A DNA stretch of 46,472 nt from Pontimonas sp964350865 (lineage in GTDB: Bacteria; Actinomycetota; Actinomycetes; Actinomycetales; Microbacteriaceae). Numbering within the stretch: position 1 is the stretch's first letter; the number at the start of each line of letters is the position of its first letter. The notes under the pieces were generated by a model that was not told the DNA's origin, did no database searches, and saw nothing but the letters and a program-made list of their open reading frames with translations. The translations under genes and the position numbers were made by a program. Of the stretch, positions 24,404 to 31,355 are shown piece by piece. The DNA lies in NCBI GenBank assembly GCA_964350865.1, contig CAYGLJ010000007.1, forward strand, positions 1 through 46,472, given 5' to 3'.

Positions 24404-25270
24404 TTACCCCAAAGCCTTGGTGTGCCACACCGTCTTTAGTTCGGTAAACGCAACAATCCGCTCCACACTGCGAGCGGGAATTCCCACACTCGGGGCAAGA
24501 ACTCTCTTCAGGGTTTCAGCCGCATCACTCTGCCACGCCACCCAGTCGCCCTCAGACCCTCCTGCAAGATCCACCGCGTTTACGTCTGCGTGAGCGGCAA
24601 GCCAGGGCATCAGGGGCGCAGGGTCACCGGTGAGAATGTTTACCACTCCACCGGGAACATCACTGGTGGCGAGGACTTCCGCAAAACTGATGGCGGAGAG
24701 TGGCTGGGTGGGGTGCGCGAGCACAACAGCGGTGTTTCCGCTGGTGAGAATGGGAGCCAAGACGGCACTCAAGCCCAGCAGGCTCTCCCCAGCTTTTCCT
24801 GCTGGCGCGAGAGCCACCACGACACCGGTGGGCTCGGGCGTGGACAGGTTGAAGTAGGGGCCCGCCACCGGATTTCCGTTCCCGACCACCTGAGCGTACT
24901 TATCCGCAAAACCGGCATACCAAACCCACGTGTCGATGGCGGCATCGACCTGCTTGTTCGCAGCCTGTGCGCCCACGCCTTCGGACGCCCGAATCTCCTC
25001 GACAAACTGATCGCGACGCCCTTCGAGAACCTCCGCAATGCGATAAAGAATCTGGCCTCGGTTGTACGCGGTCAATCCAGCAAAGCCACTCTGTGCAGCA
25101 CGAGCAGCCGCAACAGCATCGCGAGCATCTTTACGGCTCGCTTTCGCCGCGTTTGCCAGGAAGTCACCTTTGGGTGTGGTCACCTCAAAGGTGTATCCAC
25201 TCTCGGAACGCGGAAACTTACCGCCGATGTAGAGCTTGTAGGTCTTGGGAATGGAAAGTCTGGCCATCAT
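24404..25270 (-). CDS. Truncated aldehyde dehydrogenase-like protein (no catalytic domain)
   Basis: 288 residues that align with the NAD-binding half of an aldehyde dehydrogenase (YKLYIGGKFPRSESGYTF, AARAAQSGFAGLTAYNRGQI, PEPTGVVVALAPAGKAGESL, SGNTAVVLAHPTQPLS, VPGGVVNILTG). The sequence ends where the catalytic domain should start. The ELGG glutamate and the catalytic cysteine loop are missing, and PWNFP is changed to APAGK. There is no frameshift or remnant downstream, so this is a stable short protein. It overlaps the full-length enzyme by four bases. The pair resembles the two halves of ALDH16, an inference from layout. A structural or regulatory partner role is likely. Confidence 0.8.
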   Translation of the reverse strand: MMARLSIPKTYKLYIGGKFPRSESGYTFEVTTPKGDFLANAAKASRKDARDAVAAARAAQSGFAGLTAYNRGQILYRIAEVLEGRRDQFVEEIRASEGVGAQAANKQVDAAIDTWVWYAGFADKYAQVVGNGNPVAGPYFNLSTPEPTGVVVALAPAGKAGESLLGLSAVLAPILTSGNTAVVLAHPTQPLSAISFAEVLATSDVPGGVVNILTGDPAPLMPWLAAHADVNAVDLAGGSEGDWVAWQSDAAETLKRVLAPSVGIPARSVERIVAFTELKTVWHTKALG

Positions 25271-26724
25271 CGACCGCCTTTCGTCCAGTCGGAGGATTCG
25301 AGGTAGGGGAACAGCCCGTGGCGTCCACCCTCTCTGCCGTATCCCGATTCTTTATAGCCGCCAAAAGGACTGGCCGGATCAAACTTGTTGAATGTGTTGG
25401 CCCAGATCACCCCGGCTCGGAGCTTGTCGGCAATAGCGAGCATGCGGGATGCTTTCTCGGTCCAGATTCCCGCACTCAGTCCATAGGGGGTGTTGTTTGC
25501 TTTCGCCACAGCCTCATCGGGTGTCCTAAAGGTCATCACCGAGAGGACAGGACCAAAGATCTCCTCCCGGGCAATCCGGTGGCTTGTGTGAACATCGGTG
25601 AACACCGTTGGCGGGAACCAGAATCCCTTCGCGGGAATCTCACACGCGGCACTCCAGCGATTAGCCCCTTCTTCGTCACCACTATTTGCAAGCTCAGTAA
25701 TGCGAGCCAACTGGGCCTTCGAGTTCACCGCACCAATGTCGGTGTTCTTATCAAGAGGATCACCAAGCCGGAGGGTGGAGAGGCGACGCTGGAGCCTCGA
25801 CACCACGTCGTCGTGGATGTTCTCCTGAACGAGCAACCTCGAACCAGCGCAACACACGTGGCCCTGGTTGAAGAAAATTCCGCTCACCACCCCTTCGATG
25901 GCTTGGTCAATTGCCGCGTCATCAAAAATGATGTTCGCCCCTTTGCCCCCGAGCTCGAGCGTGACCTTGGTGGAGGAGCCGGCAAGGGTTTGCGCAATCC
26001 TTCTACCCACAGGTGTTGAGCCGGTGAACGCCACCTTATTGATGTCGGGGTGCTCGACCAACGCCGCCCCAGTAGCTCCCGCTCCGGTCACAATGTTCAC
26101 CACGCCGGCAGGGAGGTCAGCCTGCTGACAAATCTCTGCAAAGAGGAGCGCTGTCAGCGGCGTTGTCTCCGCGGGCTTGAGCACAACGGTGTTGCCCGCG
26201 GCTAGAGCCGGAGCAATTTTCCAGGCCAGCATCAAGAGCGGGAAGTTCCACGGAATGATCTGGGCTGCAACACCCAGCGCCTTCGGGTTTGGACCAGCCC
26301 CGGCGTATTCGAGCTTGTCAGCCCACCCTGCATAGTAAAAGAACCAGGCAGCAACGAGAGGAATATCGACGTCGCGGGTTTCTCGGATTGGTTTGCCGTT
26401 GTCGAGAGTCTCGGCGACAGCCAATTCGCGCGCGCGCTCCTGCAGGATTCGAGCAATGCGGAAAAGATACTTGCCTCGCTCGCTACCCGACATCCGCGAC
26501 CAGGTCTTGTCATAGGCCTTGCGAGCAGCGGCGACCGCCCTGTCGACATCCACCTCGGTGGCTTCGGCAACAGTGGCAATGACCTCCTCTGTTGATGGCG
26601 ACACGGTGGCGAAAGCGGAGCCGTGACCATCCACAAACTCGCCACCGATAAACAGGCCGTAGTTCTTCTGGAGGTTCAGCACCGATGTTGACTCGGGTGC
26701 TGGCGCATAGTCAAGAAAGCCCAT
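25267..26724 (-). CDS. Aldehyde dehydrogenase, NAD(P)-dependent (ALDH16-like catalytic part)
   Basis: A 485-residue ALDH with all catalytic parts: Asn160 in IIPWNFP, Lys183 in VVLKPAETTPL, FTGSTPVG, Glu257 in LELGGKGAN, the catalytic Cys at 291 (or 292) in NQGHVCCAGSR, and EEIFGPVLSVM. The C-terminal NTFNKFDPASPFGGYKESG stretch is typical of the group linked to deoC. In this operon it would oxidise acetaldehyde released by DeoC to acetate, or a related aldehyde; the substrate is inferred from context. It lies three bases after deoC and is coupled to the truncated ALDH. Confidence 0.9.
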   Translation of the reverse strand: MGFLDYAPAPESTSVLNLQKNYGLFIGGEFVDGHGSAFATVSPSTEEVIATVAEATEVDVDRAVAAARKAYDKTWSRMSGSERGKYLFRIARILQERARELAVAETLDNGKPIRETRDVDIPLVAAWFFYYAGWADKLEYAGAGPNPKALGVAAQIIPWNFPLLMLAWKIAPALAAGNTVVLKPAETTPLTALLFAEICQQADLPAGVVNIVTGAGATGAALVEHPDINKVAFTGSTPVGRRIAQTLAGSSTKVTLELGGKGANIIFDDAAIDQAIEGVVSGIFFNQGHVCCAGSRLLVQENIHDDVVSRLQRRLSTLRLGDPLDKNTDIGAVNSKAQLARITELANSGDEEGANRWSAACEIPAKGFWFPPTVFTDVHTSHRIAREEIFGPVLSVMTFRTPDEAVAKANNTPYGLSAGIWTEKASRMLAIADKLRAGVIWANTFNKFDPASPFGGYKESGYGREGGRHGLFPYLESSDWTKGGR

Positions 26725-26726
26725 GA

Positions 26727-27737
26727 TTAGTCCACGCTCACATAGTCGGGGCCACTGTAGTGACCGGTTGTCATTTTCTGGCGTTGCATCACGACATCGT
26801 TGAGCAGACTCGAGGCCCCAAATCTAAACAGGTCTGGAGTCAACCACTCTTCACCGACTGTCTCAGCAACAGCCACCAGATACCGCAGGGCATCCTTGCT
26901 CGCGCGAATACCTCCGGCAGGTTTCATGCCGATCTTTTCCCCGGTCATACCGTGCCAGTCACGAATTACTTCGAGCATCGTGGTGGTCACGGGCAGGGTG
27001 GCTGCCGGTTGCACTTTTCCAGTGGAGGTCTTGATAAAGTCCGCCCCGGCCAAGATGGCGAGCCAACTGGCCCTGCGCACATTGTCGAGCGTTGCAAGCT
27101 CTCCGGTCTCGAGAATCACCTTCAGGTGGGCGTAGGTCCCATCCGATCGTTTGCAGGCCTCTTTCACCTGAACAATTTGATCGAATACCAAGCCCATCTT
27201 GCCGGCAAGGAATGCGCCGCGATCAATCACCATGTCGATCTCGTCGGCACCTTCGGCTACGGCGAACTCGGTATCCATGATTTTTACGGGAAGACTGGCA
27301 CGACCGCTGGGGAACGCGGTAGCAACAGCCGCCACGGCCACTCCATCTGGTCGCTGTGACACGTGCCACTCCCCGAGAGCAGCCCGGGTTTCTGCGACCA
27401 TGTCGCCATAAACGCAGACGGCCGCGACGCTGGGCGCAGACAGATCTAGAGGGTCGGGCATCGTGGCTTTCTTCGCCAAGGTGCGTACTTTCCCAGGGGT
27501 GTCGGCCCCCTCCAAAGTGGTGAGATCCACCATGGAGATGATGGTGTTGAGACCCCACACTTTTGAGGACGTCTTCAAGGAGCGAGTGTTGAAGCCTGCT
27601 GCGCGGGCTTCCGCGCCCACGGTGTCCACCCCAGGAATGCCCTCGAGAAAGCGCTTCAGCGCTTTCTCTGTTGGGCTCCCGCCGAGAACAGTCTGAGAGC
27701 GAGAAGTCTGGTGAACTGCGGGCACTCGGGTCATCAT
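26727..27737 (-). CDS. deoC: Deoxyribose-phosphate aldolase
   Basis: Cleaves 2-deoxyribose 5-phosphate to glyceraldehyde 3-phosphate and acetaldehyde. The 336-residue protein is the long form, with an N-terminal extension of about 60 residues. The Schiff-base lysine is Lys236 in ADFIKTSTGKV; the helper lysine is Lys272 in GMKPAGGI. LKVILETGEL and DEIDMVIDRG complete the barrel. Its start overlaps the regulator stop by four bases. With the dehydrogenases it forms a route from deoxyribose phosphate to acetate. Confidence 0.94.
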   Translation of the reverse strand: MMTRVPAVHQTSRSQTVLGGSPTEKALKRFLEGIPGVDTVGAEARAAGFNTRSLKTSSKVWGLNTIISMVDLTTLEGADTPGKVRTLAKKATMPDPLDLSAPSVAAVCVYGDMVAETRAALGEWHVSQRPDGVAVAAVATAFPSGRASLPVKIMDTEFAVAEGADEIDMVIDRGAFLAGKMGLVFDQIVQVKEACKRSDGTYAHLKVILETGELATLDNVRRASWLAILAGADFIKTSTGKVQPAATLPVTTTMLEVIRDWHGMTGEKIGMKPAGGIRASKDALRYLVAVAETVGEEWLTPDLFRFGASSLLNDVVMQRQKMTTGHYSGPDYVSVD

Positions 27738-28702
27738 GCTTCTTTCCGTATATCAGCGGCACTCAACAGGTACGCCGCAGTGGCTTCATCAGTAATCATC
27801 ACGGTGGCTAGGCCATTCTTCGCGATGGCAAGCGCAATGTCGTGCTTGTCGGCGCCGTGGACCACCGCAATACTGCGCGAGGCAGCGCGCAGGACATCAA
27901 GGGATAACCCCAGAGTTCTGCTATCTAGCGCTTCATCCGCAATACGACCGTCTGCGGTGATGTAGCGACCCCACACGTCGCCCACCGCACCGCGACCTTG
28001 CAATCGGGAAATATCGCTGTGATCGATGTAGCCAGATTGCACGTGAATGCTGACGTCAGTGGCCGGTCCTGCACTAAAGAGAAAAGTGTCTGAGGCCTCC
28101 GCCTTCTCGAGCACACTGGCGACCCCTTTGTCTTCTTCGAGCGCTCGCTTGGTGCCCTCGTGCTCCACAATGGCGGGAGTGGGGAGCAAGGTGACGGACC
28201 CACCGGCTTTGTGAGCGATCATCGTGGCGGTTGCGGAGGCTAGCCCGGGCTGCGAGCTGTGGCTCACTCCGCCGTTCACCTGAATGACAGAGAGGGACGT
28301 TGCCCAACCCTCGGGAAGCATTTGCGCGACGCGGTGCAGAGTTTTTCCCCAACTCACGCCCAGGCGATGAGTCATAGGTCTCATGGCGACCAGATAGTCC
28401 GCTGCCGCGCGCGCTACGCGCTCTCCGATGGCGTCGGGATTGTCATGCGGAACAACGACACACGCGTCCAGAGAAAAAGCCTCCACGAGCTCACGTTCCA
28501 TGCCCAACCGCCTTGCGTGGGGATGGACGATCTCGATTCGAATAATCCCCCGGGCTTTCGCTTCAGAAAGAAGCCTGCCTACTTTCCAACGGGTAATACC
28601 CAAGAGCGACCCAATCTGATCCTGGGTCTTGTCCTCTTCGTAGTAAAGCTCCGCCGCGCGCACAGCCAACAACTCATCATCGTGAGCTGACCGGTTTGGC
28701 AT
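27734..28702 (-). CDS. SorC/DeoR-type transcriptional regulator of the deoxyribose operon
   Basis: A 322-residue SorC-family regulator: N-terminal helix-turn-helix (residues about 24-48, DKTQDQIGSLLGITRWKVGR) and a C-terminal sugar-phosphate-binding domain (LGVSWGKTLHRVAQML, DVWGRYITADGRIADEAL, SRSIAVVHGADKHDIALAI). Relatives bind phosphorylated sugars as inducers; deoxyribose 5-phosphate is the likely one here, by context. The ATG has TATTCT six bases upstream and a -35-like TTGTTT 17 bases further, overlapped by a palindrome, so it probably represses itself. First gene of regulator-deoC-ALDH-ALDH'. Confidence 0.9.
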   Translation of the reverse strand: MPNRSAHDDELLAVRAAELYYEEDKTQDQIGSLLGITRWKVGRLLSEAKARGIIRIEIVHPHARRLGMERELVEAFSLDACVVVPHDNPDAIGERVARAAADYLVAMRPMTHRLGVSWGKTLHRVAQMLPEGWATSLSVIQVNGGVSHSSQPGLASATATMIAHKAGGSVTLLPTPAIVEHEGTKRALEEDKGVASVLEKAEASDTFLFSAGPATDVSIHVQSGYIDHSDISRLQGRGAVGDVWGRYITADGRIADEALDSRTLGLSLDVLRAASRSIAVVHGADKHDIALAIAKNGLATVMITDEATAAYLLSAADIRKEA

Positions 28703-28708
28703 GACCCC

Positions 28709-28737
28709 AGAATAGGGACCACGGTGCCGATAAACAA
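28709..28737 (-). promoter_or_regulatory. Leaderless promoter of the SorC-deoC operon
   Basis: Minus strand: TTGTTT (28737-28732), a 17-base spacer, TATTCT (28714-28709), then GGGGTC and the ATG of the regulator. The spacing is ideal for a sigma70-type promoter. With only six bases from the -10 box to ATG, the mRNA should be leaderless. The -35 box overlaps the palindrome at 28735-28746. Confidence 0.6.
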
Positions 28738-28746
28738 CATTTGTTG
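28735..28746. promoter_or_regulatory. Inverted repeat CAACA-TT-TGTTG, probable regulator operator
   Basis: A perfect five-base inverted repeat with a two-base centre, overlapping the -35 box of the SorC operon. A bound regulator here would block RNA polymerase. Which protein binds is an inference from position. Confidence 0.5.
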
Positions 28747-28753
28747 CAGCTTT

Positions 28754-28767
28754 TGCTCAGATGAGCA
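28754..28767. promoter_or_regulatory. Inverted repeat TGCTCA-GA-TGAGCA, second probable operator
   Basis: A perfect six-base inverted repeat with a two-base centre, directly abutting the stop codon of the MFS gene and centred 20 bases from the first palindrome (about two helical turns). Two sites at this spacing suit a tetrameric SorC-type repressor. The TGAGCA arm is one base from the TGAACA half-sites seen for some DeoR/SorC proteins. It could also act as a weak hairpin after the MFS gene, but no T run follows. Confidence 0.45.
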
Positions 28768-29985
28768 TTAGCGATGTGCGGCGAGCTCCTTGTCGACGAT
28801 CCGCTCTTTGGCAAGGATCAACATCGCTGGCAGAGACACAAGGCTCACGGCGAGGAGACCCAACAGACTTGCGGTCCATTCCCCCGAGATTGCTCGGCCA
28901 AGCCCCACCAGCACCGGTGCGCCGGCGGCAAACAGATATCCCCATTTGTTCACGAAACCACTCAAAATCAGCGCGGAGAGGTGATTCACCGTCCGGTGGC
29001 CCATGAGGGCGAGGGACATCGCGAAAGTGAGCGGACCCATCGACAGAAAAGTGACCCAGAGGAAAGGGAGCACGGTGGGGGCTAGGAGAAGACCGAGCAG
29101 TCCCATGATGTTGAAGGCCATGGATGCTCCCACTAGGGGTGCGCTCCATCCTCGACGCACTGCCAAGGGAGGAACGATCAAAGACATCGGAAAACCCATG
29201 ATGGTGAACAAACCCAAGGCGAGAGCCGCTGACGAGGCGCTCACTCCGGAGAGTTCCATCAACGCTGGGGGCAGGACAGCGAACCACGAGTAGGCCATCG
29301 CACCCGACACCGTAAAAATCGCCATGATGGACAACGCGGTCGGTGAACGGAAGAGCGACACCGGTGCAGTGACAATCGGCAAGGTCGCGGTAATGACCGC
29401 CTCCTGCATGCCCTTCGCCTTCGCCCTCGGCCACAAGAACAGCCACGGAATAATCCCGACGACACTGATGACCGCCCATGCCGCGAGTGACCACCGCCAC
29501 CCCAGTTCATCAGCCAACCAAACACCAAGAACAGTGGGAGCTGCAGAACTAAACGCCATAGCGGTTCCATAAGCCGCCGTCAGGGGGCCAATCCGATCAG
29601 GAGCGTACAGCTTTACCAATCCAGGCAAAATCACATTCCCCACGCCAGCAGCCAACATCAGCACGATGGTCGCGACAAAAAGAGACACATAGGTAGGCGA
29701 AATTCCCCGCCACACATGGGCGAGGGCTCCCAACAGCCCCACCAGAATGACGGCGCCCTCGAGGCCCACTTTCCTCGCAAACCAGGGAGACAGAGCGGCC
29801 GAAACTGCGTAAGCAACCGGAGGAATTGTGCCCAAAATCCCGAGAGTCAAACCCTCCAATGGGACATCCAAATCAATGCGAGTGGATAAGGGAGACACCG
29901 CCGCAACCCCGGTGCGAATACCCAACGCAAAAAGAACAATCCCTGTCATTGCCAGGATGAGGGTGGAGCGACCAGTCTGCGTCAC
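28768..29985 (-). CDS. MFS transporter, CynX/NimT-like
   Basis: A 405-residue carrier with twelve hydrophobic segments and short loops, resembling the CynX/NimT branch of the major facilitator superfamily (ALGIRTGVAAVSPLSTRI near the start, LTLGILGTIPPVAYAVSAAL, KLYAPDRIGPLTAAYGTAMA). Substrate unknown. Its place directly before the regulator-deoC genes suggests uptake of a deoxyribose-related compound or nucleoside, but this is only context. The GTG lies six bases after TAGGAT, so a leaderless transcript is likely, separate from ribF. Confidence 0.85.
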   Translation of the reverse strand: MTQTGRSTLILAMTGIVLFALGIRTGVAAVSPLSTRIDLDVPLEGLTLGILGTIPPVAYAVSAALSPWFARKVGLEGAVILVGLLGALAHVWRGISPTYVSLFVATIVLMLAAGVGNVILPGLVKLYAPDRIGPLTAAYGTAMAFSSAAPTVLGVWLADELGWRWSLAAWAVISVVGIIPWLFLWPRAKAKGMQEAVITATLPIVTAPVSLFRSPTALSIMAIFTVSGAMAYSWFAVLPPALMELSGVSASSAALALGLFTIMGFPMSLIVPPLAVRRGWSAPLVGASMAFNIMGLLGLLLAPTVLPFLWVTFLSMGPLTFAMSLALMGHRTVNHLSALILSGFVNKWGYLFAAGAPVLVGLGRAISGEWTASLLGLLAVSLVSLPAMLILAKERIVDKELAAHR

Positions 29986-29991
29986 CCGGCA

Positions 29992-29997
29992 ATCCTA
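29992..29997 (-). promoter_or_regulatory. -10 box (TAGGAT) giving a leaderless MFS-gene mRNA
   Basis: TAGGAT on the minus strand is followed by TGCCGG and the GTG of the transporter gene. It lies in the 16-base gap after ribF. Confidence 0.5.
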
Positions 29998-30001
29998 CGC
30001 G

Positions 30002-30943
30002 TCACGCAGTGGAGGACAGGATTCCTCGAATCACTTCTTCATCGCGGGCCATCTGAGCGCCTAAAGCGTCAGGCGAAGGAAACTTTTGCATCCCTCGAAT
30101 GAACTCGACAAACTCGATGGTGACGGTCTCTCCATACAAATCAAGCGTCACATCCATCAGGTGAGACTCGAGAGTGCGCTGGTTCACATCCCCGAACGTG
30201 GGATTAACTCCTAACGAGGTAGCAGCGTCGTAGGTCTTCCCGCGGTGAATCACGCGAGTCGCGTACACACCATCTGCGGGAAGAAGGCCCTCGATGTTTT
30301 CTCGGAGGTTAGCGGTCGGATAGCCCAGCACCCGCCCCCTCTCAAAACCGTGACCCACTTCACCACGCACCGAGTGGTAGCGATTGAGAAGATCCCGCAC
30401 AGTCGAAACTTTGCCCTCCGCGAGAAGGCCGCGGATCATCGTCGACGACACCCGCTCACCCTCCGCCTCACAGACATCAGCGACCACGTCGACCCGAAAG
30501 CCCCAGTGATCGCCCTCCTCACGGAGCGTGTCAATAGTTCCCTCGCCGCCGTGACCGTAGCGGAAATCAGCCCCGACAAGAACAACGCTCGTGGAGAGCC
30601 CCTCTGCAAGTACCGTGCGCGAGAAAGCTTCGTGGTCGAGGGCGGAGAGCTCATCATCGAAGGGCAACACCACCACGCGCTGGATTCCCGCAGCTGCCAA
30701 CAACTCAATCTTTTGACTATCACTGAGAATCGGGGTGGGCTCACTGCCTGGTTTCAAGGTGGCATGGGGGTGGCGATCAAAGGTGATGACAGTTGGCTCC
30801 GCCTTCCCCGCCATCGCCAGAAGCTGCGTGATCACTTGGCGGTGGCCACGATGCACGCCATCGAACTTGCCGATTGTGACTGCGCGACGCTTCCCGTCGC
30901 CGGGAAGCGAATCGAGACCGTAATTCACTGCCACAGGACTCAT
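30002..30943 (-). CDS. ribF: Bifunctional riboflavin kinase / FAD synthetase
   Basis: Phosphorylates riboflavin to FMN and adenylates FMN to FAD. The N-terminal FAD-synthetase domain has TIGKFDGVHRGHRQVI, VITFDRHPHATLKPG and the ISSTMIRG-like VSSTMIRGLL. The C-terminal riboflavin-kinase domain has GRVLGYPTANLR. The ATG at 30943 (313 residues) overlaps the upstream membrane-protein stop in an ATGA; the longer frame to 31030 is not family-like. ribF normally follows truB; here it is parted from it by the deoxyribose island. Confidence 0.94.
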   Translation of the reverse strand: MSPVAVNYGLDSLPGDGKRRAVTIGKFDGVHRGHRQVITQLLAMAGKAEPTVITFDRHPHATLKPGSEPTPILSDSQKIELLAAAGIQRVVVLPFDDELSALDHEAFSRTVLAEGLSTSVVLVGADFRYGHGGEGTIDTLREEGDHWGFRVDVVADVCEAEGERVSSTMIRGLLAEGKVSTVRDLLNRYHSVRGEVGHGFERGRVLGYPTANLRENIEGLLPADGVYATRVIHRGKTYDAATSLGVNPTFGDVNQRTLESHLMDVTLDLYGETVTIEFVEFIRGMQKFPSPDALGAQMARDEEVIRGILSSTA

Positions 30944-31326
30944 ATCGCGGCTCGCTTCGAGAGCCACCATAAGCCCAAAAGGGGCAACACGAGCGGGATG
31001 AAAAGGTAGCCAAGCCCAAATTGGGACCACACTGTTTGGTCAGGAAAAAGCTCGGGAACAATCAGGCTTATCGACCCCACCACCAGCACTCCGGCAAGCT
31101 CGAAACTCAGCGCCACCCTCGCGATTCTCCTGGCCCCGGGTCGATTCCCCATCGCGACAGTGATAGTGGCGAGGACGTAGACCACAGCAGCCAGAGCCGA
31201 GAGGCTATACGCGAGAGGTGCTTCCTCGAACTTCGTGAGCACTTGAAAACTCGAGCGACCTAGTGCCGCCAAACTCAACACCACATACAGCGAGACGATG
31301 ATGCGGTGCGTGGTGGAGGAAGACAC
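30940..31326 (-). CDS. Conserved four-helix membrane protein, unknown function
   Basis: 128 residues with four membrane segments (IIVSLYVVLSLAALGRSSF, LSALAAVVYVLATITVAMG, VALSFELAGVLVVGSISLIV, LGYLFIPLVLPLLGLWWL) and no recognisable catalytic motif. Similar small proteins are common in Microbacteriaceae, but no function can be given. The GTG has TACGCT exactly six bases upstream, so the mRNA is probably leaderless. It overlaps ribF by four bases and may be co-expressed with it. Confidence 0.78.
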   Translation of the reverse strand: MSSSTTHRIIVSLYVVLSLAALGRSSFQVLTKFEEAPLAYSLSALAAVVYVLATITVAMGNRPGARRIARVALSFELAGVLVVGSISLIVPELFPDQTVWSQFGLGYLFIPLVLPLLGLWWLSKRAAI

Positions 31327-31332
31327 GGGCTA

Positions 31333-31338
31333 AGCGTA
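31333..31338 (-). promoter_or_regulatory. -10 box (TACGCT) giving a leaderless membrane-protein/ribF mRNA
   Basis: TACGCT on the minus strand, then TAGCCC, then GTG. The inverted repeat GACTG-N5-CAGTC (31341-31355) lies directly upstream, in the spacer region, and could be a weak hairpin after lepA or an operator. Confidence 0.5.
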
Positions 31339-31355
31339 GCGACTGGGTCTCAGTC

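Noticed and set aside
25267..25270. The short aldehyde dehydrogenase as a pseudogene or frameshifted remnant
   Set aside because: It has a clean start and stop, no remnant of the catalytic domain follows before truB, and it is coupled by a four-base overlap, so it looks like a maintained gene.
24967..26019. A 350-codon open frame on the plus strand across the aldehyde dehydrogenase pair
   Set aside because: It lies opposite two well-supported ALDH genes, spans their junction, and its translation is Arg/His/Pro-rich with no family pattern. It is a by-product of codon bias on the other strand.
28757..29500. A 247-codon minus-strand frame inside the MFS gene
   Set aside because: It is a shifted-frame shadow of the transporter, with His/Gly/Arg-rich low-complexity translation and no membrane segments.
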